From contig JAULSN010000015.1 in NCBI GenBank assembly GCA_033439765.1, forward strand, positions 1 to 64,000: 64,000 bases of DNA. The letters run 5' to 3'. The position numbers and the translations under genes are program-made. Positions 1 to 13,272 of this stretch are shown in pieces. Every line of letters begins with the position of its first letter. Position 1 is the stretch's first letter. The notes under the pieces were generated by a model. That model was not told the DNA's origin. It ran no database searches and was given only the letters and a program-made list of their open reading frames with translations. Origin of the DNA: Lasiosphaeria ovina. Lineage: Eukaryota > Ascomycota > Sordariomycetes > Sordariales > Lasiosphaeriaceae.

Positions 1-559
1 GCCCTAGGAAAGGAGCTACTAGCGGGACGGAAGTACCCCGATAGAGGGGCTAAGACGCCGTACTAGGAGAACTACTATAGACTCGCTAGAGTAGACGATC
101 TCGCTAGGGCGGTTAAATTAAAGGGTCGAGGGGTAACTAAAGCTAGACGCTTAGGGTACCGACCTATTAATTCCTTACGCGGTTATAGTAGAGGTTTACG
201 CCGGTAAGGTAGCTAAGGAATAGGATCCTAGGTATAGATTCTATAGGTCGATTATCGCCCTATAGAAAGGGGATCTCGAATATAGAAGCCGTATTAAGGA
301 GGTGCTCGAGGATTAAAGAAACGCGGGTACTAGGCCTATAGGGAAACTAGGGAATAATAATACGCGTATAAGTACTGGATTCTAGGGTAGACTAGGAAAT
401 AATAGCGTTAATAACGCGGGTACTAGGCCTATAGGGAAACTAGGGAATAATAATATAAGGCGTATAAGTACTAGGTTCTAGGGTAGGTTAGGAAACGATA
501 GCGTTAATAATAAGGGGGCCCTCCGATATAAAGGTAGGTTAGTAATCTTAATAATACTA

Positions 560-1720
560 ATAGTACGAAGAGAGCTAATACGCTTATACTACGATAACCC
601 TAAAGCCGGGTATTTTAGGAGCTATAAGATAGTAGACCTATTAAAGTGAAGATTCTACTAGGAAAATCTAGACGTAGAAGTATAAGCTTATATAAAATAA
701 TACTAGGTATACCTCGGTAACCGATAACTAAGGTATAAGCTATACGGGAAGCTTAGCTCCCTACCGCTACCTACCTAACCTTTCGAAGAGATTAGTCTAG
801 ATTTTATTATAAAGCTACCCCCTTATTAGTATAAGGACCGTATCGTAGATACTATCCTAATAGTTATGGACCGGTTTATAAAAACCGCGCTCTTTATCCT
901 AACTATTACTACGGTTACGGTAGCCGAGTTAGCCCAGCTACTCTACGAGTATATAGAATGCCGATTTGGTATACTAATAGGTATAGTCTCCGACTAAGAT
1001 TCCCTATTAACTAGTAATTTCTAGGTAGAGCTCTCTAAAGCTCGTTAAGTTAAGTAGAGGCTCTTAATAGCCTACTACCCGTAGATTAATAGCTAGTCGG
1101 AACGAATATACTAAAGCCTATAGTATTATTTAAGGTGCTTTACCGACGAAGAGGCCTAGTAGGTACCACTACTCTACGAAGCGGAGTTTGCGTATAATAA
1201 TAATATATACGTAACCATTAGAGCGAGCCCGTTCGAGGCCCTATACGGCTATAATCCTCGGATAGCGTATTACGTACCTTCTATATAGCTAAAGGTATAA
1301 GGGGTTCACGAGCGGCTAAGTAAGCTAGTATACTTAAGGGAGAGGTTATATTACTATTAGTAGAAGGTAATAGACTCCTAGAAGAAATACTACGATATAC
1401 GATACTAGTAGATCGAATTCGAAGTAGGAGAGATAATTAGACTCTCTATATAGAATTTCCGATTTAAGGTAGGAAGGAAGCTAGTACTAAGGTTTATCCT
1501 AATTAAGATTACGGAAAGGATCGGTACGTAGGTATACCGGGTCGAACTACTAGCTAAGTACGCCCGGCTCTATAATATCTTCCTAGTCTCCCTATTAGAA
1601 AAGTGGTCGGTAGCTAAAGGCTAGAAGGTACTACTACTACTAGAGCTAGTAGAAGGAGAGGAGGAGTAGAAGATATCGTAGAATATAAGGATAAAGGAGA
1701 ACGAAAAAGGTTCCTAATTA
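560..1720 (+). pseudogene. Ty3/Gypsy retrotransposon integrase relic
   Basis: Broken 3' part of a Gypsy pol gene. In one + frame the order is: a zinc-binding-like H2C2 region near 570-720, the DDE core beginning with a SLDFI-like motif near 795, the stretch VMDRFIKTALF at about 864, IVSD at about 990, SERIY near 1,100, FAYNNN and PFEALYGYNP near 1,195-1,260, and a C-terminal LEKWS element near 1,600. This order is that of fungal Gypsy integrases. All interruptions are TAG/TAA at positions normally Gln or Trp, so the damage is RIP, not frameshift. No chromodomain is recognisable after the integrase. It is followed by a polypurine tract and LTR at 2.03-2.29 kb, so this is the 3' end of an element whose 5' part lies off the window. 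Confidence 0.88.
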
Positions 1721-1892
1721 AATAGGCAGGCTAGCTAGTAGAATATAATACCTAGGAACCTAGGGAATACTTAGCTAACGTATAGAAGGTGTTATAACGA
1801 TATAAGAAAAAAGCAAAATAAAGGTATAGGAAATAGAATAATTAAAAAGTCATTAATTTACGAGTACGACCCGTAGGCCGTACCTATAAACT

Positions 1893-1975
1893 AAGATACC
1901 CTGAGGAGGATTCGAACCCCCGACCTCTAGTAAAGATATTAGGGTATTAATTACTATATTACCGTAGTGCTTTTA
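1893..1975 (-). other. tRNA-like (pol III B-box) relic in the Gypsy 3' region
   Basis: On the minus strand there is a good T-arm: GGGGG stem, TTCGAAT loop, CCTCC stem, preceded by AGGTC as in tRNA variable loops. Upstream bases resemble a D-arm in which TG/CA became TA. I could not fold a proper acceptor stem or a 7-nt anticodon loop, so it is not a functional tRNA. It may be a tRNA-derived SINE head or a captured tRNA inside the 3' untranslated part of the Gypsy element. Confidence 0.35.
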
Positions 1976-2032
1976 CTCTTATTAGAAAAAGGATAATAAA
2001 TAAGGTTTAAGATCGACGAGGACGTCGATTTA

Positions 2033-2290
2033 TAAGGGGGGGGATAGTTATAAGGAAAGAGTACCCTAAGTACGTACGTATACCTTTATATACGCCTACT
2101 ACTTATTATTAACTAGCTAAACTATTACTAGTTAATATAGCTATTACCGTTATAAGGAACGGAGCCCTTAAGTATATATATAAGTAACGGCCCTCGCTTA
2201 CCTTCCTTTACGAGGGCTAAGTTAAAGTCTTATACTAATATTACTTATTACTTACCCTTCTTCTTACTTATATTATAACTACCTTAATTA
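2033..2290 (+). mobile_element. Gypsy polypurine tract and 3' LTR
   Basis: A run of G residues at about 2,034-2,042, directly after the end of the integrase region, is a polypurine tract. The following ~245 bp starts TAGTTATAAGG, compatible with a RIP-changed TG start, and ends near 2,290 where homology to the 9.8-16.3 kb segment begins. Placement after a pol relic in the same orientation supports a 3' LTR; the exact right end is inferred. Confidence 0.55.
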
Positions 2291-3566
2291 GGCGTACTTA
2301 CCCTCTCTTATAGTATAAATCGTAATTATTATAATATTAGCCTTTATATATTATATAAATTAATTAATATTTAACTTCTTATTTATTATCTTACTTTATT
2401 CCCTTATCTTAATTATATTATTTATAAGTCTTAATAAACGTCTTTATTTACTTATACTTATTTAAAGTTATAATAAGCACCTTCTTAATCTTTATATTAA
2501 TAACTTTATTAATTATTATATTATTTATAAGTATTACTTAAGGTATTAACTTCTTTAAAGGTTCTACCTCTTCTTTTAAATCCGTTATATTATTATTAAA
2601 TTAATCCTTATTTATATTATACTTAACTAAACCTTAATTAATAAATAACGAGCCTTATTTAGAAATAGGAATATTATTCTTTATATTAATATTAGGAGTA
2701 TTATTATAATATTTATTATAATCGATTTTAAGAACTAGGCTAATATTAAGCTCTTTATTAAGATTAGGGAATTTAGTTTTATTAAAATATATAAATTCCT
2801 CTTAAATAAGACGTATATCTTCCCTCTCTTATTTCTTATACTTTATAATTATCTCTTTTATTACTTACTTAATTAGCTTTATATTAAGAGCTTTAAGCTT
2901 AAGAATCTTTATTACCTTTTTAAGAATCGACTTCTTATTATTAACCGCCTTCGCCTTAAGAGCCTTTTTATATATTTTCTACTTATTTATATAATAAGGG
3001 AATAGCTTATTTAAAGTAATAATATAACTAATATTATTTATTAACTCTTAAGCCTTCTTATACTTCTAATTCTAAAATATTATTAATTCCTTAATTAAGG
3101 CTCGACTTAAGACTTAAGTATATTTCCGTACCTTCTTATTAATCTTTAATATAAAAGTAAGGACCGTTTCTTAAGTAATACTTAAGAGATTAAGTAATAT
3201 ATATATATCCTTTATAAACTTTATATAATAAATATTAAAGAAAGTAAGGCTTATAAATATTATATATTTAATAATAACCTCGATCTTCTTATTTATAATA
3301 TTAAAAGGTCTTACTTTATTTAATATAATTAAATAAATTAATTAAGAGTAGAATTATCCGATCCGATATATATATTTATTATTATAATCTCGAACTAATT
3401 AAGGTAGCTCTATTACTTAAGAAAAATAATTAAAGGGTTATACTAATATAATTTATACCGTCTTATATACGTATAATTATTTAAGTTATAAAGAGATAAT
3501 ACCTAGTAAATTAAGGTAAGGAATTAATTTAATTACTTATTAAATATATATTAATATACTTCTTTA

Positions 3567-3647
3567 ATTCTATTACTTAAAATATTAAATAAAAAATATT
3601 ATTTATATAAATAACGTAATTTATTTAATCTTCTAAGTAATATAATT
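3567..3647. repeat. Intronic palindrome, copy A no. 1
   Basis: About 80 bp near-palindrome with arms reading TATTAAATAAA and TTTATTTAATCTTC around a TTATATAAATAACG centre. Matches the palindrome at 11,412-11,493 in copy B; here most C/G have been mutated. Confidence 0.75.
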
Positions 3648-5331
3648 TAAAGGGTTATATTAACCTTCTTAAGTATTTTATCTTCTTATTAATTATTAAT
3701 AATATTATTAACCTAAATAAGAAACTATTTAATTAAGATAAGCTATTTAATTTAATATAACTAACTTATAAATTAAAGAATTATTATTATATTCTAAATT
3801 ATATATAAGATAATATTAATATAATATACTTTATAATAATTTAGATTAATATTTAATATAACGGAGTTTAAAATAAAGATATTAAGGCGTTTAGAGTTAT
3901 TATTTTATTTTAATATAATAATCTCTTACTTATATAAAAATATATTAAATTAAATTAAGGTTATAATAAAGCTAACTTTATAAAGAATTATTATTAAGTA
4001 TTTAAATAATTAATATATATCTTACTAATATTAACTTAATAAAATACTTATAATTAAATCTAAAGCGAGTTAATAATAATTAATATACGCTTCTTTAAAT
4101 TATAATACTTTATAACCTTCTTTATATAAAAGATATATATAAGTACTTCTAATATAAGGAAGTAAATTATTACTACTTTATTATTAATTAAGGTTAAATA
4201 ACTAAGGTCCTAATTTAGAATTTAGAATATTTATATTAATTTATTATTATTAATAATAATATATATTTACTTAATTATATTTATTCTAAGCTTAATAACG
4301 ATATTAATAATAAGATTAACCTTTTTAACTTAATATATAATCTTATATAATATATATATATATTTATTTATTATTATTATAACTCTTTAATTATATAATA
4401 CCTTAAACTCCTCTTTATTTATATTTATAATCTTATTATACTCGTATATTATATATTAAGCCTTATAATCGATCGTTATATATTATAAAGCCTAAATTAA
4501 ACTTATATTAAATATAAAAGTATACTCTCTTATATTAAGCTCGTTTATTATATTATTATTATTAAGCGATATTATTATATAAATATTCCTTAAAAGGGTA
4601 TTTATCTCTTTAATTATTATTTAAAAACGGGTAATATAAACGAGTTCTACTTATATTATCTTTATTAAAAGGATATTATCTTATAAGAATATTAATTACT
4701 TATTAAGTAATATTAAATATATATTTATACCTTAATTAATATAATAAATATTAGTTTATTATATTACTTACTTTATATAATCTTAAAGCGTATATAAGTT
4801 TATTAATATCTTTTAAATTTTAAAGTAGAAATATTATTATTTTTATCCTATATTAAGGTATTATTATTTTAATAAGGATACGACCTTTATATACTCCTTA
4901 TTAATCTTAATAATATAATATATATCTCTCGCTTAATAACTTAATACGAAATCCTCTTTTATAATTAAAGTTATAAAGAGCTTATTTAATAATTTAAAGA
5001 CTTTATATAAGCGTTTTATAAATTAAGTTAGGATTTTATAAGCTTTTATATTAAATACTTTATTATATATAAGTATTATAATAATAAAATTAATATTAAG
5101 TTTTAGAATTATAAGAATTATTACTTAATAAGTCCTTTAATATTATAAATAATTTAAGCCTTATTAAGCGTAATATTATTAAACTTAAAGTTAGGTATAT
5201 TAAGGTTTAGAATAAGCTTAGAACTTATAATTTATTAAATATAACCCTTAAGATTATTATTATATAAGCTACCTTAAATTATAATTATAACCTTATTATA
5301 TAAATATATTAATAAATACTTAAATACTTTA

Positions 5332-5412
5332 AATTATATTAATTAATAAATTAAATAAAGAATATTACTTAAATAAATAATACTTTTTATTTAATTTATT
5401 AAGTAATATAAT
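5332..5412. repeat. Intronic palindrome, copy A no. 2
   Basis: Same family, arms AATTAAATAAAG and TTTATTTAATTTATT; counterpart of 13,193-13,272 in copy B. Confidence 0.75.
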
Positions 5413-6037
5413 TAAGAATAAGTTTATTTATTACTTAATTAATACTTTTTTAACTCTTTAAAATAATCTTTATTATTTTTAATAATTTCTCCTTCTTTAT
5501 TCTTAAGCCGTATAGTTTTATTTAATTATTAATCTTTATTATATTCTTCTATATTAAATTCTTTTATAAATATCTTTATTTAATAATAATATAGAGTTAT
5601 ATAAGATGAGATAACGATATAAGTAGCCTTTTTAAAATTAAGATATATATAATATTATACTTTAATAAGGATTTAAAACTAATTAATTAAAATAATTATT
5701 AATTTATATAAGTCGTCTTAAGAGAAGTTAATAATAATTTTATAAAAGTTATAAAAAGTAAAACTTAAGAAGTTTTTATATTCTTTTTAAAATATTTAAA
5801 TAACGAGATTAATTAATATTATAATAAGTTAAAGATTAATTTTAATATAATTTCCCTTCTTATATTCTCTCTTAAGGTATTTTACTTTTAAATAAATATT
5901 AAATAAGTATATAAATATCTTATTAATATTAACCTTATTTATAAGTATTTAAAATATAAGAAGGGAAGTCTTTATTTAATATATTATTTAAATATTTATA
6001 AAATATATTAATAATAATAATAATACTTAAGTTTAGG

Positions 6038-6117
6038 ATTATATTATTTAATATATTAAATAAAGAATATTATTTATATAAATAATATTCTTTATTTAAT
6101 ATATTAAGTAATATAAT
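6038..6117. repeat. Intronic palindrome, copy A no. 3
   Basis: Same family, arms TATATTAAATAAAGAAT and ATTCTTTATTTAATATA; near-perfect hairpin; counterpart of 13,897-13,975. Confidence 0.78.
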
Positions 6118-7499
6118 TTAAAAAGGAAATACTTATTAATTAATTAATATAATATTATAACTCTTTAATTAATTCTATTAAGGTCTTATTAAGCTTATTT
6201 ATATAATTCTTTAAATATATTATAATTAAATAAGCTTTATTTCTAATTATTAAGAATTAAATCCGATTTATAAACGTTTAATTTTATAATATATATTTAT
6301 ATATCTTTTATTAATATTTATCCTTTAAGCTTTATAATCTTAATTAGTATTTACTTATTTATAAACCTTAATACTTCTTTAAAAAGGTAATTTTAAATTA
6401 TAATTAACTTAATTTAAAAGCTTTATTATAAGTCGTTTATTACTCGTTTATAAATAATCTCCTAATTTATATTTATATTAATAACTTTATTAATAAGCCT
6501 ATTTATAAGTAATTCTTAAGTACTTATATAATTATTAAATAATTACTTATTAAAAAAGAATATAAGAAATATCTTAATAATATCTTCTTTAATATAACTT
6601 ATTATTAATTAATAAAGGCGTTTATTCTTATATTAGACGGTTATAAGACGGCGGATAAGCTTAATATTAAATAAAGATAAGTCGATATTCTTTAATAAGG
6701 TATTTTAAAAGGGGTTAAACCTTCTTATTATTAAGTAGTTTAAGTATTAGAATAAGTTTACGTTTAAGAATATTATTATATAATAATATATATACTTAAT
6801 TACCTTATTAATAATTAACTCCTCTTCTTCTTTAATTATCTTAAGCTTACCCTTCTTTAAGATTTATATAATATTAATTATAAATATAACTATTATATTA
6901 TATATTATAAAGTAATATTCCGTCTTAATAAGGACGGAATTAAGATCTTAAGAATAGAATATTTATATTAATTTTATTATAACTTTAAAACCTTCTTAAT
7001 TATTAATAAGGTTCTTATAATAATATTATAAGAAGAATATTAAATAATAAAAATTATATAATTAATTATTTAATATAAAACTATTAATAATATTAAGCTT
7101 ATTAAAGTCTTATATAAATTACTTATCTTTATTAAAGTTAAGCTTTATTATAATAATCTTAAGATAAAGGAGTATAATAATAATAATTATAATATAAATA
7201 TTAATTTTAATAAAATCCTCTTTAGTCTTTTTATTAATAATACCCTTAATAATATTACTTTTATAAATTATAATAAGTTAAGTTTAATTATTATTTATAA
7301 TTAATTATATAAATAATATTATATATAAATTCTAATTAAATAAAGCGGGTATTTAACTATAGACTAATTCCTAATTATTTAATAATACGCTCGTTTATTT
7401 TAACTCGATATTTACCTTATATTTTATATTACCCTTTAGGAAGAAAGCGATTAAGTTAAATATATTTAATATTAAAATAAGGTTAATTAAAACTCTTAA

Positions 7500-7580
7500 A
7501 TTATATTACTTAATATATTAAATAAAGAATATTATTTATATAAATAACGTTCTTTATTTAATATATTAAGTAATATAATT
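7500..7580. repeat. Intronic palindrome, copy A no. 4
   Basis: Same family; arms of more than 30 bp pair almost perfectly around TTATATAAATAACG. Counterpart of 15,358-15,437. Confidence 0.8.
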
Positions 7581-8255
7581 AGAAAAAAGAATATTAATAA
7601 AGCTTATTATTTATATTTATATAATAGGTTAATAAACCCATTATCTTATAATTAAGGATTCTTATAATAATACTAACGGCTATATTAAGAAAGAAGAGTA
7701 TAAGGGTAACGAGCTTCTAATTATTTAACCGGACCTTCTTTATATTCTTAATAAAGTTTATATTAACGCCGTTATCTTAATTTAAGAACTTTATTTCTAA
7801 GTATATTATTTTAAAAGTTAAATAGTATTTATATATTAAGATTTTCTAATATATAAGTAATAAGTTTAAGAGTAATTTAATAAGATTATAATACCTTATA
7901 TAAAGGCGGATTCCTTTTTATATTATTTAACTACTTAAATAATTATATTATTATTAAACCTAATTTATATTAGTCGATTTAAGGCGTTATTTCTCTTATA
8001 ATAAGAGCGGAATAACCTAATATAATTAGATCTCTAAGTTATCGATAAAGAATATTATATAAGTAATATTAAAGTTATTAATTATAAGCTTAAAAACGAT
8101 ATTTATCTTCTTTAAAAGTTTAGTAAGCTCCTTTATAATAGCCTTATCCTTCTTAAGCTAATTACGCCCGTATTTAAGTTAAGCTATAAGTATAATTACG
8201 GTTCTTATAAAGACCTTAAGGTTATTAGAATCTTCTTTATTACTTATACTTATAA

Positions 8256-8343
8256 ATTATATTACTTAATAAAATTAAAAAATAGTACTACTCGAATAAA
8301 TAGCCTTATTTTAAAAAACCACTATTAATATAAGTAGTATAAT
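8256..8343. repeat. Palindrome, copy A no. 5 (variant core)
   Basis: Variant member with the centre AGTACTACTCGAATAAATAG and AAAATTAAAA-type arms; counterpart of 16,102-16,190 near the 5' end of the duplicated gene. Confidence 0.65.
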
Positions 8344-8519
8344 CCTTAAAGAAAAATAAAAGGAGAGTTAGTAAGTTATATAACTACTTATAAAGACGTA
8401 AGAAGTACTTAAAGAAGATTTAAGAATTCTATTAATAAAATCTAAACCGCTTAAGGAGCTTATATAAATAACTCTAATATATTAAGGACGATTTAGAAAA
8501 ATATAAAAATAATAAATTA

Positions 8520-8600
8520 TATAAGATTTAAACTTACGACCTTATACTAGCTCTTACTAATTAGAATAACTAAGGCTATTTCTAACTAGCGAGATATATA
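8520..8600 (-). other. Second tRNA-like relic
   Basis: Minus strand shows a D-arm-like AATTAGTAAGAGC followed by AAGGTCGTAAGTTTAAATC, which fits a RIP-changed AGGTC variable loop plus T-arm. The spacing leaves too little room for an anticodon arm. Best read as a pol III A/B-box remnant or truncated tRNA, just outside the right end of copy A. Confidence 0.3.
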
Positions 8601-9565
8601 GTAATATATTATACTATTAAACTAACGACCCTACTTAATTATTAAAAACTACTCTATATAATATACTATATTAAGGCCTAGTCGAGGAACTCGTAATAGG
8701 TACTTATAGGGACTTAGTTAATTAGGGTATATCGCTAGTCTAATTAAGGAAGGAAGGCGGAGGTAAAGAGAAGCCTAATAAGGTAAGATCGAGGGAGGAA
8801 AAAGTCGTAAGGGCTAAGGCGGAAGGAGTAGGTACTAGGTTATTCTTTTCGAACTTAACTATATTACGCCTAAAGAGCTCTTTCCCTCTCTCTCTTAAAT
8901 TCTTATAGGCGACGACGAACCGCGAGAATACGGGCTTAGAGCTTAAAGAGTTTACCCGTAATCTAGAGCCACTTATTAGTAAGGTCTTCTTCCTCTATAC
9001 TAAGACCTTATTCCTCTTCTATATTACGGGACGACTAGAAAGGTAAGTAGAGGATATAAGGGAAGGAAAAGGAAGGAGCGTACGGGTAGAAGTAAAGTCG
9101 TTCCCGCTATACTATACCTTACGGTCGATATATTCGCGGTAGCGTTTCGAGCGCTTAGCGATAATATACTCGCGACTATAACGGTAGTAGTTAGCGTACG
9201 GTATTAGGGAAGAAGCGCCGTACGAATATACGAAGGCTAAAAGTACCGAGTCGGTATTAAGTTTACGCTAGGTACGACGAGTTTTTCCTATACGGTTAGA
9301 TATCCTAAGTAGCGTAATAAAGAGGGGAAGAATCGCCTACTAGAAGAGAGCGTCGAGACTAACGGAAGGCGTTAGTTATCGGGGCGCTAACCTCGGAGGA
9401 GGGGTATCGTATTACGAATCCCTAGAGAAATATACGAGGGCGGGGTAGTTACTATTTAGTACGGACTAATTAGGAGTATCCTAGGGTCCCGAGCCCTAGA
9501 GGCTCGGGATATCGGAACCCTACGCGTAGTCCCGGGGCCCCGGTATACGGGCCCTCAGGACTAAG
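8600..9565. other. RIP-mutated DNA without recognisable gene
   Basis: CA/TG-depleted but CpG-rich. No relic frame or known repeat was recognised. Around 9,480-9,545 there is a GC-rich stretch with several short inverted repeats around CCCTAGAGG/CTCGGG. Composition changes sharply from the AT-rich copy A on its left. Confidence 0.6.
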
Positions 9566-9569
9566 GGAT

Positions 9570-9835
9570 ATTATTAATTAGCTCCCTTAACTAGATATAT
9601 ATAATAACCGTAGCTATAGTCTTAGATATTACTTACTTAGTTCTTTAAGTAAGTAATATATATTCTCTATACTTATATACTTTAAGTAGTAAACCTAGTT
9701 TAACTATATTACCCGTATAATAGGAGCTTACCCTTTATTTATTCTTTATACCTATTCTTTAGACCCCTAGTACCTATATACGATACGAACCTTAACCTAT
9801 ATAGTCGAGCGGTTTATAATATAGGACCTTCGCCA
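9570..9835 (+). mobile_element. Solo LTR-like repeat
   Basis: About 265 bp matching the segment 28,310-28,585 in the same orientation and 27,812-28,085 in inverse orientation. All share the TATATTCT(C/T)TATACTTATATAC core and the ending GCGGTTTATAAT. The copy at 27.8-28.1 kb lies just upstream of a Gag relic, so this family is a Gypsy LTR; here no internal sequence is attached. It abuts the 3' end of gene copy B. Confidence 0.6.
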
Positions 9836-9907
9836 TCTCGGCCTTAAAGGCGGTTTTAAGCTTACGAACGTATAATAATCGCTCTAAGTAATAATAGGAT
9901 AGTAGCT

Positions 9908-9988
9908 TTTCTACTACTTAATAATATAAATAAAGAGTACCATTTATTTAGATAGTACTATTTAATAATCTTTCTAAGTAGTATAATT
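9908..9988. repeat. Palindrome, copy B no. 0 (degenerate)
   Basis: Imperfect member of the family (CTACTTAATA...AAATAAAGAG and TATTTAATAATC...AAGTAGTATAA). Lies just inside the right flank of the LTR-like repeat; copy A lacks a counterpart because it is truncated. Confidence 0.55.
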
Positions 9989-11411
9989 CGAGGAATTAAT
10001 TACGGTTCTATACTAGTCTAAATCCGTAAATAGGTAGACTTTCTCTCGAAATTAGGTAGCGACCTAGCTACTAGATTAGACCCGATCGTTACGTAGCTAT
10101 ATAGAGCTATATCTTACCTTACCTATAGTCGTAAAGCGACGATAGAGAGTAAGGTATAAATCGTAACTACCGTAATACTAGCCTTTTATATATTATATAA
10201 CCTAGTCTATATCTAACCCCTTATTCGCTATCCTATTCTACCCCCTTACCCCGACTACGTCGCTTACGGGCCTTAGTAGGCGCCTTCGTTTATTTACGCT
10301 TACTAGAGGCCGCGATAGGCGCCTTCCTAAGTCTCTATACCGGTAGCCTCCTCGGCTACCGTACTATCCGTAGGCGTTACTTAGGGCGCTAGCTTCTCGG
10401 AAGGTCCGGCCTCTCCCTCCTAAATCCTCTATACTAATATCGGACTAGTCCTTACTCGTATCTTACTCGGCCGGACCTTTATTGGTAAGTAGCGAGCCCT
10501 ATCCGGAGACGGAAACGTCGTCCTCTATATCGATATCGGGAGTCCCGCTACGGCGCTTATTATAGTCGATACTAGGAACCCGGCCGACGTCGGGCTCCTC
10601 GTCGAGGTCGGGGAGTCCGGTCTTACCGGAATATATAAGTTCCTCCCGGGCGAGACTATATATCTTCCCTCTCCTACTTCTTACGCTTCGTAGTTATCTC
10701 CTTTACCGCCTACTTAGCTAGCTTTATATCGAGAGGCTTAGGCTTAGGAATCTTCACTACCTTCTCGGGAGTGGACTTCTCGCCGTCGGCCGCCTTCGCC
10801 TTAGGGGCCTTCTTATATATCTTCTACTCGTCTACTAGTAGGGGAATAGCTCGTCCAAGGTAGCGACGTAGCCGATACTTTCTATCGACTCCCGAGCCCG
10901 CTCGTACTTCTAGTTCTAAGACGCCGACGGCTCCCCGATCGAGGCTCGACCTAGGACTTATATATACTTCCGCGTACTCTTATTAATCTCCGGTATAAGG
11001 GTAAGGACCGACTCCTAGGTAATACTCGAGAGATCTAGCGGCGCGTATATATCCTTCGCGAACTCCGTATAGTATATATCGAAGAAGGCGGGACCTATAA
11101 ATATTATATATTTAACGACGGCCTCGATTCTCTCCTTCGTAGTACTAAGGGCTTCTAGCTCGTCGGCTATAATTAGGTAGACTAGTCGAGAGTAGAATTA
11201 TCCGATCCGACGTACGCGTTCGCTATTATAGTCTCGAGCCGATTAAGGCGGCTCTACTACCTAGGAAAAGCGATTAAACGGCTACGCTAGTATAATCCGT
11301 ACCGCCTCGTATACTATATAGCTACTTGAGTTACGGGGAGAGGATACTAGGTAGGTTAAGGCGAGGAACTAATTCGACTACCTACTAAACTATATATTAG
11401 TATACTTCTCC

Positions 11412-11493
11412 GATTCTACTACCTAGAAGATTAAATAAAGAGTACTACTCGTATAGATAGCGCTATTTATTTAATCTTCTAAGTAGTATAATT
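11412..11493. repeat. Intronic palindrome, copy B no. 1
   Basis: Arms CTAGAAGATTAAATAAAG and TTTATTTAATCTTCTAAG around a TCGTATAGATAGCG centre, flanked by TA-rich ends. On the minus strand it sits between a GTTAGT donor and a TACTAATATATAG 3' splice region. Confidence 0.8.
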
Positions 11494-13192
11494 CGCGGGG
11501 CTATACTAACCTTCTTAAGTATTTTATCCTCCTACTAGTCGTTAATAGTACTATTAACCCGGACGAGAAACTATTCGACTAGGGTAAGCTATCCGATCCG
11601 ATATAGCCGGCCGATAAACTAGAGGATCGTCGCTATATTCTAGACTATATATAGGGCGATACCGACGTAGTATACCTTATAGTAGTTTAGACTAGTACTC
11701 GATACGGCGGAGTTTAGGATAAGGACGTCGAGGCGCTTAGAGCTATCGTTCTAGTCCGCTATAATAGTCTCTCGCTCGTATAGAGATATACTAGACCGGA
11801 TCGAGGCTACGACGAAGCTAGCCTTATAGAGGATCGCCGCTAGGTATCTAGATAGTTAGAGATAGTTAGTATACGTCTAGCCGGCACCGACCCTAGGGAT
11901 ACTTATAGCTAGATCTAAGGCGAGTTAACGACGATTAGTACGCGCTTCTTTAGGTTATAGTACTCTACGACCTTCTCTACGTAGAAGGTATATATAGGTA
12001 CTTCGATATAAGGAAGTAGATTATCGCCGCCCTATCGCCGGCCGGGGCTAGGTGGCCGGGGTCCCGATTTAGGATCTGGAATATCATACCGATCCGCCGT
12101 CGCTAGTAGTAGTACGCACCCGCTCGACCATATCTACCCCGAGCTTAGTAGCGCCGTCGGCGGCGAGGTTGGCCTTCTCGGCCTAGCGTACGGTCTTATA
12201 TAGCGTATATATATACTTACCCGCTACCGCTATAATCCTCTAGTTACTATAAGGCCTCGAAGTCCTCCTCGTCTATATCCGTAATCTCGTTACGCTCGTA
12301 TATTACGTACTAGGCCTTATAGTCGATCGCTATATACTATAGAGCCCGGATTAGACCTATATTAAGCGCGAGGGTATACTCTCCCCCGCTAAGCTCGTCC
12401 GTTATATCGTTACCGTCGGGCGGTACTATCGTATAGATATTCCTTAAGAGGGCGTCCGTCTCCTCGATTACCGTTAGGAAGCGCGTAGCGTAGGCGAGTT
12501 CTACCTACGCTATCTTTATCGGAGGGATATTATCTTACGGGAATACCGGCTACCCGTTAGGTAGCGTTAGACGCGTATTTATACCCCGGTTAACGTATAG
12601 TAGATACCGGTCTACCGTATTACGTACTCCGTACGGTCGTAGAGCGTATACGAGTCTACTAGTATCTTCTAGACTTCGGGGTAAAGATACTACTACTTCT
12701 ATCCCGCGGTGAAGGTACTACTATTTTAATAAGGTAACGACCTTCGCGTACTCCTTACTAGTCTTAACGATATAGTAAGCGTCTCCTACCTAGTAGCTCG
12801 GTACGAAATCCTCTTCTACGATCGAAGTCGTAGAGAGCCCGTCCGGTAGCTTAAAGACCTCGTATAGGCGTCCCGTAAGCTAGGTTAGGATTCCGTAGGC
12901 CTTTATATCGGATACTTTATTATATACGGGCTATCGCGGTAGTAAAGCCGATACTAAGTTTCGGAATCGCGAGGATTATCGCCTAGTATATCCCTTTAAT
13001 ATTACGAGCGATCTAGGCCTCGTCGAGCGCGATATTACTAAACTTAAAGTCGGGTATATCGGGGTCTAGAATAAGCTTGGAACTTATAATCCGCTAGATA
13101 TAGCCCTCGAACCTATCGCTACGTAAGCTACCCTAGGCTACGGTAGTAGCCTCGCTATATAGATATATTAGTAAATATCCCAAATACTATAG

Positions 13193-13272
13193 ATTATACT
13201 ACTTAGTAGATTAAATAAAGAATACTACTTAAGTAGATAGCGCTCTTTATTTAATCTACTAAGTAGTATAAT
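13193..13272. repeat. Intronic palindrome, copy B no. 2
   Basis: TACTACTTAGTAGATTAAAT paired with ATTTAATCTACTAAGTAGTA. On the minus strand, inside an intron that starts GTAAGCTTATTC and ends after a TACTAAT branch site with TATATAG. Confidence 0.85.

Larger units (their letters stand above)
2300..8400 (-). pseudogene. Duplicated gene copy A, hypermutated (AT-rich) relic
   Basis: Collinear with 10,150-16,260 (offset about 7.82-7.87 kb), for example the stretches near 2,810-3,010 and 10,660-10,860 align base for base apart from C-to-T and G-to-A differences. This copy is far more AT-rich: CpG, CpC and CpT have been lost as well as CpA, so hardly any codon survives. It keeps the five intronic palindromes of copy B at matching positions. 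The left end is cut at the Gypsy LTR near 2,290, so the 3' part present in copy B at 9.84-10.15 kb is missing here. Protein family not recognised (see copy B). Confidence 0.8.
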
